Numbered from the stretch's first letter, positions 7,755-17,082 are shown. The stretch: 64,000 nucleotides of DNA from Lachnoclostridium edouardi (GCF_900240245.1 NZ_OESQ01000001.1:1172712-1236711), one strand, 5' to 3'. Notes: a model not told the origin generated them from the letters alone. Numbers and translations: made by a program.

Positions 7755-10700
7755 TCCAGAAAATCAAACAAGCTGATCTGCTTGATTTTCTTTTGTTCCC
7801 TGCTTTTCTCTTCTGTTACATAAACTGTGTCCTGTTCCTGCAGATCCTTTAAATATTCTGACTGTTCCTTAGAGGACGTAATAATTAACTCCTCCTTGGC
7901 TCTTGTCATACCTACATAAAACAGTCTTCGCTCTTCCTCCGGGTTTTCTACCCTTCCCTTTGTTTCTAAAGGCAGCAGGCCTTTCCTGGCGCCGTTTATG
8001 ATTACCACCGGATATTCCAGTCCCTTAGAGCCGTGAAGCGTAGTAAGCGTTACAGCGTCAGAAGTATATTTCTTTCCGCCCCAGCGCTTTAAATCAAACT
8101 CCTGCCCAAATTCCAGCTCCTGAAAAAACTCCGCCATATTTTTATAGCACAGAGACATTGAGACAAATTTCTTTAAGGCCTCTTCATCCTCCTGAATATC
8201 AGCAGCCCATTTCTGCAAAATCTCTCCAGGAGCTTTTTTCTTTATTAAAGGCTTATATTTTTCCGCCAGCTTCTCCCACTCTTCCTGTCCCAGCCACTTC
8301 TCTGCCCCATCTTTTGCCATCTGATTTTCTTCCATTATACTGAGGAAAAATGCTGCTGTTCTCCTTATACTTTTATCTGTAAGAAATTCATCTCTTCCTG
8401 CCACAACATAAGGAATGCCTTCTTGCGATAAACATTTTTCCAAAAGCTTTGCCTGCTTTCTGGTTCTGTAAAGCACGGCAATGTCGGAAAAGCTTCTGCT
8501 GCCGGCCTCCTCCCCTTTTTCAGAGCCGGTCTGGGCCTCCAGCATATCAATTCCTCCCACCAGACGGCCGATTTCTTTGGCTGCATAAATAGCCTCGCTC
8601 ATAGGCGAGCCGGCAGTTACTACCTTTACCTTTTTTCCGTCCTTTGCCGTGGCCTTCAGCTTTCTCTCCTCCCCTGGATTTTTGGAAATCACAGATAAAG
8701 CGTTATTTAAGATCTGTGGAGCTGAACGATAATTTTCTTCTAAGGAAATCCGGCACACATGGGGAAAATCCTCCTCAAGCTTTTGAAAGCATTTGGCCTC
8801 CCCGCCTCGGAAGCTGTAAATAGACTGATCCGGATCTCCAATGGCAAACAGCTCCCGCCCGTGTTTTCTCCACTCTTTGATCAGCTGATACTGAATAGGG
8901 CTTACATCCTGGAACTCATCTACAAGCAAATAATCAAAGCCCTTTCTCCACAAGGCTTTAGAGCTATCTTTTTGAGCAAGGATAAGGGCCTCTGTCTGAA
9001 GGTCATCAAAGTCCAGAGCATTGGCCTCTTTTAGTTTCTCTTCATATAACTCAAAAGCCTTAGCCCATTTTTCGTCTATTTCCTCTATCAGCTTCTGGTT
9101 CTCACATAGATTAGGCAGAATTTTTGTTTTTATCTCTGAAATCTGCTGAAGCAGCTGTCTTGGGCGTACCTTTAAATCCAGCTCCTCAATAATCTGAGCC
9201 CCTATATCTGCCGCCATTATTTCATCAGCCAGCTGAAACTCCCTTTCGCTTTTTTTCAGCAGATCAAAACAAATTCCGTGAAAGGTGCTGATTCTCATTA
9301 AACGGCATTTTCTGGCCCCTAAACGCTTCTCCAAACGCTCTCTCAGCTCCCTGGCAGCCTGATTTGTAAAGGTTACGGCAGTAATCTGAGACGCCTTTAC
9401 CTTCCTGGCCTCCATCATATAACTAATTCTGGCTGTTAAAGTACCTGTTTTTCCTGTGCCCGGACCTGCAACTACTACAGTGTCAGAGCCTGCACTTTTC
9501 ACAGCCATCTCCTGCTCTGAATTTAAAACTACGCTGCCAGGCAAGTTTTTGCCAGGCAGATTGTTGCCAGGCAGGTTGTTCTGCGTCTTAAATAATATTT
9601 CCCCTTGCGCCGCGGTCCCAGGCTCATATTCTTTTTCTTCTGACTTTTCCTCTGAAATCTCTGTTTTTTCCAACACTGCCGTCAGGCTGCTGTCAAAAAA
9701 TAAGCTCATCTGCCCATCTGGATTTTGAATTTCATCCGGCTCAAATAAGTTAACTGTTCCGTATTCTCCGTCAAAGCCTGGATTTCTTTTGACATCCCCC
9801 TCGCGCAGCCTTTTAATGCCTTCTGCCACTAAATATCCGGACGCTTTTTTTATATCTTCAATAGGAATTTCCCTTAAAACTGAAAACTCGTTTCCCAGCT
9901 TTCTCATTAATTTCCAGTACTGCTCCTGTACCTTCACGCTGGCCGCCGACTTGCCTGTAGAAGCTCCAATTACCTCAGCCAAAGGAACCAGACTTTCAAA
10001 TGGCTTAGCCCCGGGCTTAACGTAGCCTTCCTCTCTGTCCGCCAGCTGCTCTACCCTGTGGTCTACGCCTACAGTCAGTTTTTTTCCACATACAGGGCAC
10101 TTTCCGCCAAGCCTTTCCGCCTCCACCGGGCTAAGGCAAATATGGCATTTTCTGTGGCCGTCAAAATGATATTTCCCTTCCTCAGGGAAAAATTCAATAG
10201 TTCCTTCCAGCCCTTCCCCTGTCTGAATCGCCTTTTCCAGATTGTCATAGCACATTTCCATCTGAAATAAATTTGCTTCTCTTCCCAGCTTTGCAGGAGA
10301 ATGAGCATCCGAATTAGAAACCAGCTGATAAGAGTCCAGGGCAGACAGCCTCCAGTTCATAGGCGGGTCTGAGGACAAACCTGTCTCCATGGCATGTACA
10401 TATGGGGCCATGTCCTCATAACATTCTTCCACACTGTCGAATCCGGAAAATGCTCCAAATAAGGAAAAATGAGGAGTCCATATATGAGCGGGAATATAAA
10501 TTGCATTGGGACAAATATCTAAGGTTATCTCCAGCAAATCTCTGCAGTCCAGGCCTAATATAGGGCGGCCGTCAGAGTGAATATTTCCAATGGTCTCCAG
10601 CCTGGCCGCCAGTCTTTCCGCCTCCTCCAGTCCAGGCAGAAGAATTAAGCTGTGCACCTTTCTGACTTTTCCGTTCTTCTTGTAAATAGAACTAATTTCC

Positions 10701-10963
10701 CCTGACACTACAAATCTGGGCCTTCGGCTTCCTGCGCCTGTTCCGTCCTCCACAGCCAACTCCTTTTTCAGATAATACAGGCCGTCCTCCCCCGGCTCCA
10801 GCTTGTCCTTTAGCTCCTCCCTCCATGCAGGATGAGTAAAATCTCCTGTTCCTACTATATCTATTCCTTTTCTCCTGGCCCAAATATCCAGCTGCTCCGG
10901 CGTACAGTCCCTGCTGGTGGCTCTGGAATACCTGGAATGAATATGTAAATCTCCTATGTACAT
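7751..10963 (-). CDS. PHP-domain / UvrD-type helicase fusion
   Basis: A protein of about 1070 residues. The N-terminal part is a PHP metal-dependent hydrolase domain: DLHIHSRYSRA, GTGDFTHP, IYIPAHIWTPH and SNSDAHS supply metal ligands. A short four-cysteine segment (CHICLSP then CPVCGKK) follows. The second half is a superfamily 1 helicase with Walker A VVAGPGTGKTGTLTARI, Walker B YLLVDEFQD, DPDQSIYSFRGG, EENYRS, TLHGSKGLEYPVV and VGMTRAKEEL. A linker near 9539-9586 repeats NNLPG/KNLPG three times. The start was set at ATG 10963, with AAAGGTGAT upstream, 27 codons inside the longest frame. It probably acts in DNA repair. Fusions of this type occur in clostridia. Confidence 0.88.
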   Translation of the reverse strand: MYIGDLHIHSRYSRATSRDCTPEQLDIWARRKGIDIVGTGDFTHPAWREELKDKLEPGEDGLYYLKKELAVEDGTGAGSRRPRFVVSGEISSIYKKNGKVRKVHSLILLPGLEEAERLAARLETIGNIHSDGRPILGLDCRDLLEITLDICPNAIYIPAHIWTPHFSLFGAFSGFDSVEECYEDMAPYVHAMETGLSSDPPMNWRLSALDSYQLVSNSDAHSPAKLGREANLFQMEMCYDNLEKAIQTGEGLEGTIEFFPEEGKYHFDGHRKCHICLSPVEAERLGGKCPVCGKKLTVGVDHRVEQLADREEGYVKPGAKPFESLVPLAEVIGASTGKSAASVKVQEQYWKLMRKLGNEFSVLREIPIEDIKKASGYLVAEGIKRLREGDVKRNPGFDGEYGTVNLFEPDEIQNPDGQMSLFFDSSLTAVLEKTEISEEKSEEKEYEPGTAAQGEILFKTQNNLPGNNLPGKNLPGSVVLNSEQEMAVKSAGSDTVVVAGPGTGKTGTLTARISYMMEARKVKASQITAVTFTNQAARELRERLEKRLGARKCRLMRISTFHGICFDLLKKSEREFQLADEIMAADIGAQIIEELDLKVRPRQLLQQISEIKTKILPNLCENQKLIEEIDEKWAKAFELYEEKLKEANALDFDDLQTEALILAQKDSSKALWRKGFDYLLVDEFQDVSPIQYQLIKEWRKHGRELFAIGDPDQSIYSFRGGEAKCFQKLEEDFPHVCRISLEENYRSAPQILNNALSVISKNPGEERKLKATAKDGKKVKVVTAGSPMSEAIYAAKEIGRLVGGIDMLEAQTGSEKGEEAGSRSFSDIAVLYRTRKQAKLLEKCLSQEGIPYVVAGRDEFLTDKSIRRTAAFFLSIMEENQMAKDGAEKWLGQEEWEKLAEKYKPLIKKKAPGEILQKWAADIQEDEEALKKFVSMSLCYKNMAEFFQELEFGQEFDLKRWGGKKYTSDAVTLTTLHGSKGLEYPVVIINGARKGLLPLETKGRVENPEEERRLFYVGMTRAKEELIITSSKEQSEYLKDLQEQDTVYVTEEKSREQKKIKQISLFDFLD

Positions 10964-11056
10964 GTTTATCACCTTTTCTATGCTTTCTCTTTGGTTTATA
11001 ATGATATATTGATTTTTATTATACCATCCGTGTACATAGGACAACAGGACCCAGAT

Positions 11057-12262
11057 TTAATATGTTAAAATATTTCCGTCCCTTCCGTCAATAGAAAGCA
11101 GCAGCCATTCCTCTTTCCTGTCCATATAAGAGGCAGATGAAAATCCGTAGAAATTCCAAACCGGAATTAATTTCCACTGTCCATCCTGAAATACCATTCT
11201 GTACTCCAGATTGACTTTTTCCACATTTACATACATGTAATATTTCTCGCCTTCTGTTAAAGGCGGAAGCTTGCTATTGTCATAAAAGGCCTTAAAATAC
11301 TGCTGGAAAATCTGGGAGACAGCTTCAAATGGAAGCAAAAACTCCTCCTCCCCACTTGGAGCGCCAATTTCCATTCTGGCAATGTCTTTTATATAAACTA
11401 ATTTCCCCTCTTTATCTAAACACAGCTCTATATACTGAGGCCCTTCTATACTTGTATGTATCCCTGATACATAAAACCATTGTGAAATAGGTATATTGTC
11501 TAATACTCTAACATATTTTAAAATCATTAACTGGTCGTCAGTATCCTCATTTTTCCAAATTCCGTTTTCCTGTTTATAGATGCTTTTCTGCACCCATTTT
11601 TCTTCTCTCCTTACAAATTGGCCTGAATTCAGCTGAGCCACCAGCTGGTCCGCCTTTTCCCGGATATTCTCTTCAATCTGATTTTTTTCCTCCTGATTAA
11701 ACGCAGCCCCCGCTAACTGGCCCGTAGTGTGGTATATTACAGAGGAAGCTCTTAAAACCGGCGTAACTGCGCTGCCTCCTTCCCCTTTCTGCACTATATA
11801 ATCGTTGTTGTAATAAATATAATAGCTTTCGTCTAAATCATAACACTGCAGCCCTTCTGCCTCCTCCCAGGGCTTATCCTCTCCCCACTGAATTCCTGCA
11901 TATGATCCTACTATTTTTTTCAAATTCTGATAATCTGCTTCGCTGTACGGAAGCAGTTTAATCTCCCTTTCCGGTATAGCGTCTGTGTCCGGCACCTGCA
12001 CGAAAGCGTCCGCTGTAATCTCCACTTTATCCGAATGAACATTTATTTCATATTTCTCAGGAGCTTCCACTATCACAGCCAAATTCTCTTTCGCAGTTTC
12101 CTCTTCCCTTTCCTGGTCTTCCCCCTCTGTTTCCTTGGTCTCCTGACTTTCCTTTTTTTCTCCTATTACCATCTTATCTGTTTTTTGGCTGCAGGCGCTT
12201 CCCCACAGAGCAGCCGCGCAGATAATACTAATAACAGCTCCATATCTTACTTTTCTTTTCAT
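11057..12262 (-). CDS. Lipoprotein linked to a two-component system
   Basis: A 401-residue secreted lipoprotein. A basic, hydrophobic signal sequence ends in ALWGSAC, with the predicted lipid-anchored cysteine at residue 24. A glutamate- and lysine-rich linker (residues 30-65) would hold the mature domain away from the membrane. The remainder is a globular domain with many aromatic residues and no motif that I recognise; it resembles uncharacterised DUF6034-like clostridial lipoproteins. It lies 94 bases downstream of the histidine kinase on the same strand, so it is probably part of the same transcription unit and may modulate sensing. Confidence 0.7.
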   Translation of the reverse strand: MKRKVRYGAVISIICAAALWGSACSQKTDKMVIGEKKESQETKETEGEDQEREEETAKENLAVIVEAPEKYEINVHSDKVEITADAFVQVPDTDAIPEREIKLLPYSEADYQNLKKIVGSYAGIQWGEDKPWEEAEGLQCYDLDESYYIYYNNDYIVQKGEGGSAVTPVLRASSVIYHTTGQLAGAAFNQEEKNQIEENIREKADQLVAQLNSGQFVRREEKWVQKSIYKQENGIWKNEDTDDQLMILKYVRVLDNIPISQWFYVSGIHTSIEGPQYIELCLDKEGKLVYIKDIARMEIGAPSGEEEFLLPFEAVSQIFQQYFKAFYDNSKLPPLTEGEKYYMYVNVEKVNLEYRMVFQDGQWKLIPVWNFYGFSSASYMDRKEEWLLLSIDGRDGNILTY

Positions 12263-12356
12263 CTATAGATTCTCCTTTCTTTAAAGTCCAATATTAATTG
12301 GTCTTTAAAGTCATCATAGATTATTTTCTGCCAATAATATTCTCCGTTTTGTAAAA

Positions 12357-13715
12357 CTATTGTAAACCTTTTATTTTAGGAAAAATAACTGTGATTTTCG
12401 TCCCCTCTCCCTCCCTGCTTTCAATTTTCATTTTTCCACTGTGCAGCTTTACAATTTTCTCGCTAATAGCCAGTCCCAGCCCAGAGCCTCCTTCTTTTCT
12501 GCTTCTGGATTTATCCGCCATATAAAAGGCTTTTGTTACATAGGGCAAATCTTTTTCTCCTATGCCGCAGCCCTTATCTTCTACTGTAATACTCTGGGAA
12601 AACGCCTGAAGCTTTATTTTCTGCCCTGGCTTTGAAGCCCGGCAGCTATTTTGCACTAAATTAGAGAATAAGCTGACCAACAGCTGTTTGTCTCCATAAA
12701 TAGCCATTTGAGGTTCACATTCCAGACAAAGGGAAATATTCTTCTGCTTTCTCATTTCCCTTGTCTCCTCCTTCACTGCCTCCAAAATTTCCCTGGCAGA
12801 AAGCTTAGTTTTTTCAATGGCCTCATTTTCATATGTTCCAATAAGACTTAAAAGCTTGGAGGACATCTGCTCCATTCTAACCCCTGACTGATAAATATAT
12901 TGTACAGCCTTTTCTTTCTGCTCTTTATTTAAGCGCACGTGAAGAAGACTGTCAGCATATCCGATGATTGAGGTGACAGGCGTTTTCATTTCATGGGCCA
13001 AAGCTCCTAAAAGCAGCTGCAAGGTTTCTACCTGCTCCTCCACCTGCTCTGACATCTGATTAAAGGCTGCTCCCACCTGGCTCAGCTCATCATTTCCTTT
13101 TATATTTACCTTGGTCCCCCATTGTCCGCGGCTGACGGCTGAAGCAGCTGTTTTCAGCTCCTCTAAAGATCTGGTAATTTGTTTTACTAAAATAATAGAC
13201 ACTGTTCCGGCGCAGACCGCCACTGCCGCAAAAACAAAGGCATAAAGCTTCACCTGCCTGTTTGCCGCCTTCCATGCCTCTGAAATATCTTTTACCGCCA
13301 TTACCTGAAACCCTTCCGGATATTCCAAAGGCCTTTTTACAAGAAGTATGTACTTGCCGCCAATACTTTGAACCATATACGGCTCTGTCAGCGCCTGAGG
13401 GTCTAATATTTCATAGTCGGTCAGATTCTGAATACACACCCCGTTTTTCAGCAGCCCATATCCCTTTACATAGCACCGTTTAAATTGGTATTTTAAATAA
13501 GCGTCTCTGGCCGCCTCCCCCATTACCTGAAGATCTTCTCTTGTCCCCACCTGCTTAATTGCCTGACCTAGGGCCTCCAGCTTTTCCTCCTCACTGTCAG
13601 CCAGCACAGTTAAACTATAATTTTTCATAGCATTTACGGAAAAAATACCGCAGATACTAAAGGATACTGTTAAAATCCCCAGTATAAGCAGCAGCAATTT
13701 TGTTCTTATTTTCAT
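12357..13715 (-). CDS. Sensor histidine kinase
   Basis: A 452-residue membrane kinase. Two transmembrane segments (about 7-28 and 158-178) bracket an extracytoplasmic sensor domain. They are followed by HAMP, the dimerisation/phosphoacceptor box with LAHEMKTPVTSIIGY (phosphohistidine near residue 241), and an ATPase domain with SLFSNLVQNSCRA (N box), VEDKGCGIGEKDL (G1) and GGSGLGLAISEKI (G2). It lies 16 bases downstream of its response regulator gene. The signal is unknown. Confidence 0.92.
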   Translation of the reverse strand: MKIRTKLLLLILGILTVSFSICGIFSVNAMKNYSLTVLADSEEEKLEALGQAIKQVGTREDLQVMGEAARDAYLKYQFKRCYVKGYGLLKNGVCIQNLTDYEILDPQALTEPYMVQSIGGKYILLVKRPLEYPEGFQVMAVKDISEAWKAANRQVKLYAFVFAAVAVCAGTVSIILVKQITRSLEELKTAASAVSRGQWGTKVNIKGNDELSQVGAAFNQMSEQVEEQVETLQLLLGALAHEMKTPVTSIIGYADSLLHVRLNKEQKEKAVQYIYQSGVRMEQMSSKLLSLIGTYENEAIEKTKLSAREILEAVKEETREMRKQKNISLCLECEPQMAIYGDKQLLVSLFSNLVQNSCRASKPGQKIKLQAFSQSITVEDKGCGIGEKDLPYVTKAFYMADKSRSRKEGGSGLGLAISEKIVKLHSGKMKIESREGEGTKITVIFPKIKGLQ

Positions 13716-13731
13716 ATGCTTCCTCCTGCCG

Positions 13732-14403
13732 TCAGACGTTATCCTCCAGCAGATACCTGGCTTTTGGAATGGTCACAATATCTTTACAGGCTTTTATTTT
13801 CTTTCTCAATCTGGCTATATGCACGTCCACAGTTCTGGTTTCCCCATAATACTCGCTGCCCCACACCATATTAAGCAGCCGGTCTCTTCCTAAAACTACA
13901 TTTCTGTTTTTTAAGAAAACAGAAAGCAGGCTAAATTCCATTGGCTTTAGGGAGATTTCTTTTCCGTCCTCATAAACCTTATGCTTAGCCAAGTCCATGG
14001 TTAAGCCTTTGTAAATTAAAAGGGAGGACAATTTCCCGTTTCTCTCTAAAGCCTTTTCCATCCGCACTAAAAGCTCCAGCACCTCAAAAGGCTTTACAAT
14101 ATAATCCTCTGCTCCCAGCTTCAGCCCCTTTACCTTAGACCCTACGTCCGCCTTGGCTGTAAGGTAAATTACTGGAATCTTATATTTTTGAAAATAATCC
14201 ATCAGCTGAAATCCATCCTTTTTAGGCAGCATAATATCCACCAAGGCCAAATCCGCAGCCTCCCTCTCATATTTTGTTAAATAATCCTCTGCTTCTTTTC
14301 CGTCCTCACATATTTCCGTCTCATATCCCACAGCCTCCAAATTCATGGCCAGCAGCTGAGAAATAGCACCTTCATCCTCTATAATCAAAATTTTATTTTT
14401 CAC
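13732..14403 (-). CDS. OmpR-family response regulator
   Basis: A 223-residue regulator. The receiver domain (1-115) shows the acidic pair IEDEG, the phosphoacceptor aspartate in LALVDIMLP (about residue 56), the conserved T in VIYLTAKAD and K in YIVKPFEVLEL. A winged-helix DNA-binding domain follows (about 130-223, with TRTVDVHIARLRKKI). It is transcribed first in an operon with the histidine kinase and lipoprotein. Tandem ATGTAAAC repeats upstream are candidate autoregulatory sites. Confidence 0.93.
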   Translation of the reverse strand: MKNKILIIEDEGAISQLLAMNLEAVGYETEICEDGKEAEDYLTKYEREAADLALVDIMLPKKDGFQLMDYFQKYKIPVIYLTAKADVGSKVKGLKLGAEDYIVKPFEVLELLVRMEKALERNGKLSSLLIYKGLTMDLAKHKVYEDGKEISLKPMEFSLLSVFLKNRNVVLGRDRLLNMVWGSEYYGETRTVDVHIARLRKKIKACKDIVTIPKARYLLEDNV

Positions 14404-14746
14404 CTATCATACCTCGTTACACAAAAAATTCAGGAGACCCCGACTCCCTTTACCCTTTCTATCATACTATATAAGCTGTAAAAAAACTTTGCCAAAATGT
14501 AAACATGTAAACATTTTCTGGAAAAGGTTATAATATGCAATCAAGTTAACATAATTTTTACAGTGTGATAATAAGCAGATATTTCCCCAAACAAAAATGT
14601 TATATAAAGCGACATTATTCGATGCACTTTATTCTTTACTTTAATATTTATCCTAGAAGGCAAAAAAATATTGGCTGTTAATAAACTTTCTGGTATACTA
14701 ATAATATTAGTATTATATTCATTACTTTTAAGAGGGAAGAATTTAT
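14404..14746. promoter_or_regulatory. Intergenic control region between the response regulator and the DUF1266 remnant
   Basis: A 343-base non-coding region. It holds tandem ATGTAAAC-ATGTAAAC repeats at 14497-14512, about 95 bases upstream of the response regulator start, of the kind bound by OmpR-type dimers. A plus-strand promoter, TTGGCT (14671-14676), 17-base spacer, TATACT (14694-14699), lies ahead of the DUF1266 gene. Nothing else was recognised. Confidence 0.5.
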
Positions 14747-15211
14747 ATGGGATTCTTGGGGTTATTTAAAAAGAAAGAGGATGAAAACATTACGCTGCCG
14801 AACAATGACGCAGAGAGATGGATCGTAGGCACTTATGCTATGTGGTCTGAATATGCTGAGGGGGACTGGCATTATTTTGCAGGCTCTACGAGAAAAAGCT
14901 ATCCTGAAGGGGCTTCTATGCGCGTTATGCTTCGCAGGGATTGGGATGTTTCCGATAAAAGCGCTCTTTTAGAAATGGTCAACTATCTGACATCTAAGTA
15001 ACAGGGAAAGGCCTGCGCAGAAGAAGAGATTGCTTCAGGGGCGTGGAATCTTTGCCGCGCAACTCAGCTTCTTGGAATGGGCTTTGTAGGCGGCTATATT
15101 GATCGTGAGGAAATGATAGCAGAATCTTTTAAAATCGGACAGCTTATGCAGAGTTTGTATCATTCCTGGTCTGATTTGTACGACAGCTATTTAAAGGGAT
15201 ATAAGGAGTAG
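14747..15211 (+). pseudogene. DUF1266-family gene interrupted by an in-frame TAA stop
   Basis: Translation from ATG 14747 (ribosome binding site AGAGGGAAG) gives 84 residues ending in TAA at 14999-15001. The same frame then continues open for 69 more codons to TAG at 15209-15211. The downstream half carries the most recognisable part of the family (SGAWNLCRATQLLGMGF, GGYIDREEM, YHSWSDLYDSYLKGYKE), similar to DUF1266 proteins. The upstream half carries the MWSEYAEGDWHYFAGS region. No frame change is needed, so a single point mutation explains the break. Function of the family is unknown. Readthrough is possible but not indicated. Confidence 0.8.
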
Positions 15212-15417
15212 AGAAGCAGCCAGGGCGACGATGGACAAAGCAACATCGCTGAAAGGGAAAGAATTATGTCTGAAACTAAAAAATGCTCCAGACGGCCCTT
15301 GTTCTTTGCCATGGCAGCTGGAGCTTAAATAAAACAATATTGTTATTTTTCACTGTTTGTGATAAAATTTATAGGAACAGATATTTTCTGTTTATGAGAA
15401 ACTGCCTTTTAAAGGCC
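15212..15417. other. Intergenic stretch with a marginal 20-residue ORF
   Basis: Between the broken DUF1266 gene and the next terminator. One small plus-strand frame starts at ATG 15266 after GAAAGGGAAAG and ends at 15328 (20 residues, N-terminus MSETKKCSRRP). It has no recognisable homology by eye and may not be real. Nothing else was seen. Confidence 0.25.
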
Positions 15418-15449
15418 GCCTGTACTGCCCCACAGTACAGGCATTTTTA
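15418..15449 (+). terminator. Rho-independent terminator
   Basis: A perfect 10-base stem (GCCTGTACTG, 15418-15427, with 15433-15442) and a five-base loop are followed by ATTTTTAG. It probably ends transcripts from the DUF1266 locus. Confidence 0.8.
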
Positions 15450-15468
15450 GTTTAATAAATGCTTGTTT

Positions 15469-15549
15469 TTAATGTATAAACAGCATCATTACTGTCAAAA
15501 CCAGCTGGGCGGATGACAGAAACAATGATAATTTTTCGTAGAGAGTCAT
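15469..15549 (-). CDS. Putative holin-like / type I toxin-like micropeptide
   Basis: A 26-residue ORF from ATG 15549 to TAA 15469, preceded by a near-perfect ribosome binding site (AAGGAGGTGG, about five bases upstream). The peptide begins MTLYEKLSLFLSSAQ and continues with a single hydrophobic helix (LVLTVMMLF). This matches the short 'holin-like toxin' family of Firmicutes in size, MT-[LT]-[YF]-E start and one membrane segment. Those peptides are thought to be type I toxins controlled by antisense RNA. No antisense promoter was confirmed here. Confidence 0.55.
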   Translation of the reverse strand: MTLYEKLSLFLSSAQLVLTVMMLFIH

Positions 15550-15600
15550 CCTACCACCTCCTTATATGTATTTGACAGAAAATATCTGATATCCTTACTC

Positions 15601-16161
15601 TTACCTGGTTTTATACTTAAATACAAAATCCTTTACATCTTTTTCCAAGCCCTTTAATTCCAAAATAAACTTCAAATCCTCCTCAGAGGCCTGACCTACT
15701 TTTATTTCGTTCTGCTTAGTTTCTATCTTTTCTACTGTGCTCTGCAAATCATTTAAAATACTCTGGTAAATTTCCTGAAACTCCGTTGAATCCGAATGCA
15801 GCTTTAAGACTTCCTGGTAAATGCCGCCCCGTTTGTCCTCTGATATCTCAAAAAGGTCTTTCTGTTTCTCGTCTGTATCCTGAGAAAACGTATCAGTCAT
15901 AATATGACGGTCATAATATGCAGCCCGTTTATCAAACTTAGGACCCTTTGTATAATATCCTCTTTCCGGATTCCTTAACTCCCCGCTTTTACACATGTTG
16001 GTAAAGGCGCCTGAAATCTGACCGCTGGAGCATTCCATCCCTTTTTCCTTCAGGACTTTTTTTATATACTGTTTAATGTCTGCAACTAAATGTGTATTTC
16101 CGTCTTTCACACTTTCTCGAATGAGCAGTCGCAGGTCATTACTTGTAGCCCGATTCTCCAA
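15601..16161 (-). CDS. Uncharacterised protein with HTH-like N-terminus and coiled-coil C-terminus
   Basis: A 186-residue protein that I do not recognise. Residues 1-75 read like a small winged-helix fold (LRLLIRESVKDGNTH, IKKVLKEKG, SGQISGAFTNMCKSGEL then a GYYTKGPKF hairpin), resembling the domain of restriction- or plasmid-linked regulators. Residues 115-186 are charged and heptad-like, suggesting a coiled coil. The start ATG 16161 has a GAAGGAAG ribosome binding site. It is flanked by the micropeptide and by a terminator, so it is probably transcribed alone. Confidence 0.6.
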   Translation of the reverse strand: MENRATSNDLRLLIRESVKDGNTHLVADIKQYIKKVLKEKGMECSSGQISGAFTNMCKSGELRNPERGYYTKGPKFDKRAAYYDRHIMTDTFSQDTDEKQKDLFEISEDKRGGIYQEVLKLHSDSTEFQEIYQSILNDLQSTVEKIETKQNEIKVGQASEEDLKFILELKGLEKDVKDFVFKYKTR

Positions 16162-16480
16162 TTTTCTTCCTTCCTTTCATAAATTATGACTTTTTCTGCT
16201 TATTCTCTTTATTTTTATAAAATTCTAAGTCTGTCTGAAAAACGATATTTGATTTGTTTTCCAGTTTTTTCTAACTTATTATGTTTATTCTAACACTATG
16301 CCTTACATGTGTCAATATATTTAACATTTTAGATTATATTTTTGTTGCTGGTTTTTACTAATACAAATGCTCAATCTATAACAACTTTTGCATATAGAAT
16401 AAAAACGGAATCCAGGGTGCAAAAAGGACTGCTGCAGACGAATCAATCTGCAGCAGCCTTTTTACACTGCTTTTCTTATT
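16162..16480. other. Non-coding gap between the 16161 gene and glpP
   Basis: A 319-base AT-rich stretch. It contains the upstream region of the minus-strand gene ending at 15601 and, at its right end, the strong hairpin annotated separately at 16418-16468. No ORF with a ribosome binding site was seen. Confidence 0.5.
16418..16468 (-). terminator. Strong hairpin terminator after glpP (bidirectional)
   Basis: A long inverted repeat: GTGCAAAAAGG-A-CTGCTGCAGA pairs with TCTGCAGCAG-CC-TTTTTACAC. It has a T-run on both strands and begins 12 bases beyond the glpP stop codon. Confidence 0.85.
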
Positions 16481-17041
16481 TTACATAAACCACAAATCTT
16501 CTCTTGTGGTGGAAATAGCGTCCGCGCCTGCTGAAAATGCTGATATCATATCTTTTTTATCACATAACAGGCCGCTGGCAATTAAAGGAATATCTATACT
16601 TTCCTTAATTTCCTTAATAATTTTTGGCATCACGCCTGGCAGAATTTCCAAAAAGTCTGGGCGAAAGGTTTCCATCTGCTTTTTCGTCGTAGCAAGCGCC
16701 ATAGAATCAATCATAAAGGTTCTCTGGCCTCCAATCATTCCAAGGGAAATAGCCTTTTTTACCATAGCCGGCTTGGTGCTGATAATTCCGTCTGCCTTTG
16801 TATTTTCCCTGAGAAAATCTACTGCGATTTCCTTAGAATTCAGCCCTGATATCAAATCCGCATGAACAATAGCAATTTTCCCCTTATCCTTAATTCTGTC
16901 TACTATATCTGCAATATTACAGATTGTCCCATACAGCACAAATACCATTGAGCTTTCTGATTGGAAACATCTTTCCATCCCTTTATCATCTTTTACAGCA
17001 GCAATTACCGGCGAACTTTCCAGCAGGTCTATTACTTTCAT
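16481..17041 (-). CDS. glpP: GlpP, glycerol-3-phosphate-responsive antiterminator
   Basis: A 186-residue protein of the GlpP family, which in Bacillus prevents termination in the leader of glycerol genes when glycerol-3-phosphate is bound. The TIM-barrel-like pattern is visible: IAAVKDD, VFVLYGTI, IAIVHADLISGL, DGIISTKP, FLEILPGVMPK, IPLIASGLL, GADAISTT. The start was set at ATG 17041, where GAGAGGGGAAG lies upstream, rather than the longer frame to 17137 that would overlap DUF1667. It is the last gene of the glycerol operon. Its RNA target was not identified with certainty; the leader hairpin at 23121-23177 is one candidate. Confidence 0.9.
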   Translation of the reverse strand: MKVIDLLESSPVIAAVKDDKGMERCFQSESSMVFVLYGTICNIADIVDRIKDKGKIAIVHADLISGLNSKEIAVDFLRENTKADGIISTKPAMVKKAISLGMIGGQRTFMIDSMALATTKKQMETFRPDFLEILPGVMPKIIKEIKESIDIPLIASGLLCDKKDMISAFSAGADAISTTREDLWFM

Positions 17042-17082
17042 ATTGTCTTCCCCTCTCGTTGCTTCTTTTAATGAAAAACTCT

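Noticed and set aside
9539..9590. Short tandem repeats suggesting a CRISPR array
   Set aside because: Only three units of about 15-18 bases, in frame with the helicase and encoding NLPG repeats; no spacers.
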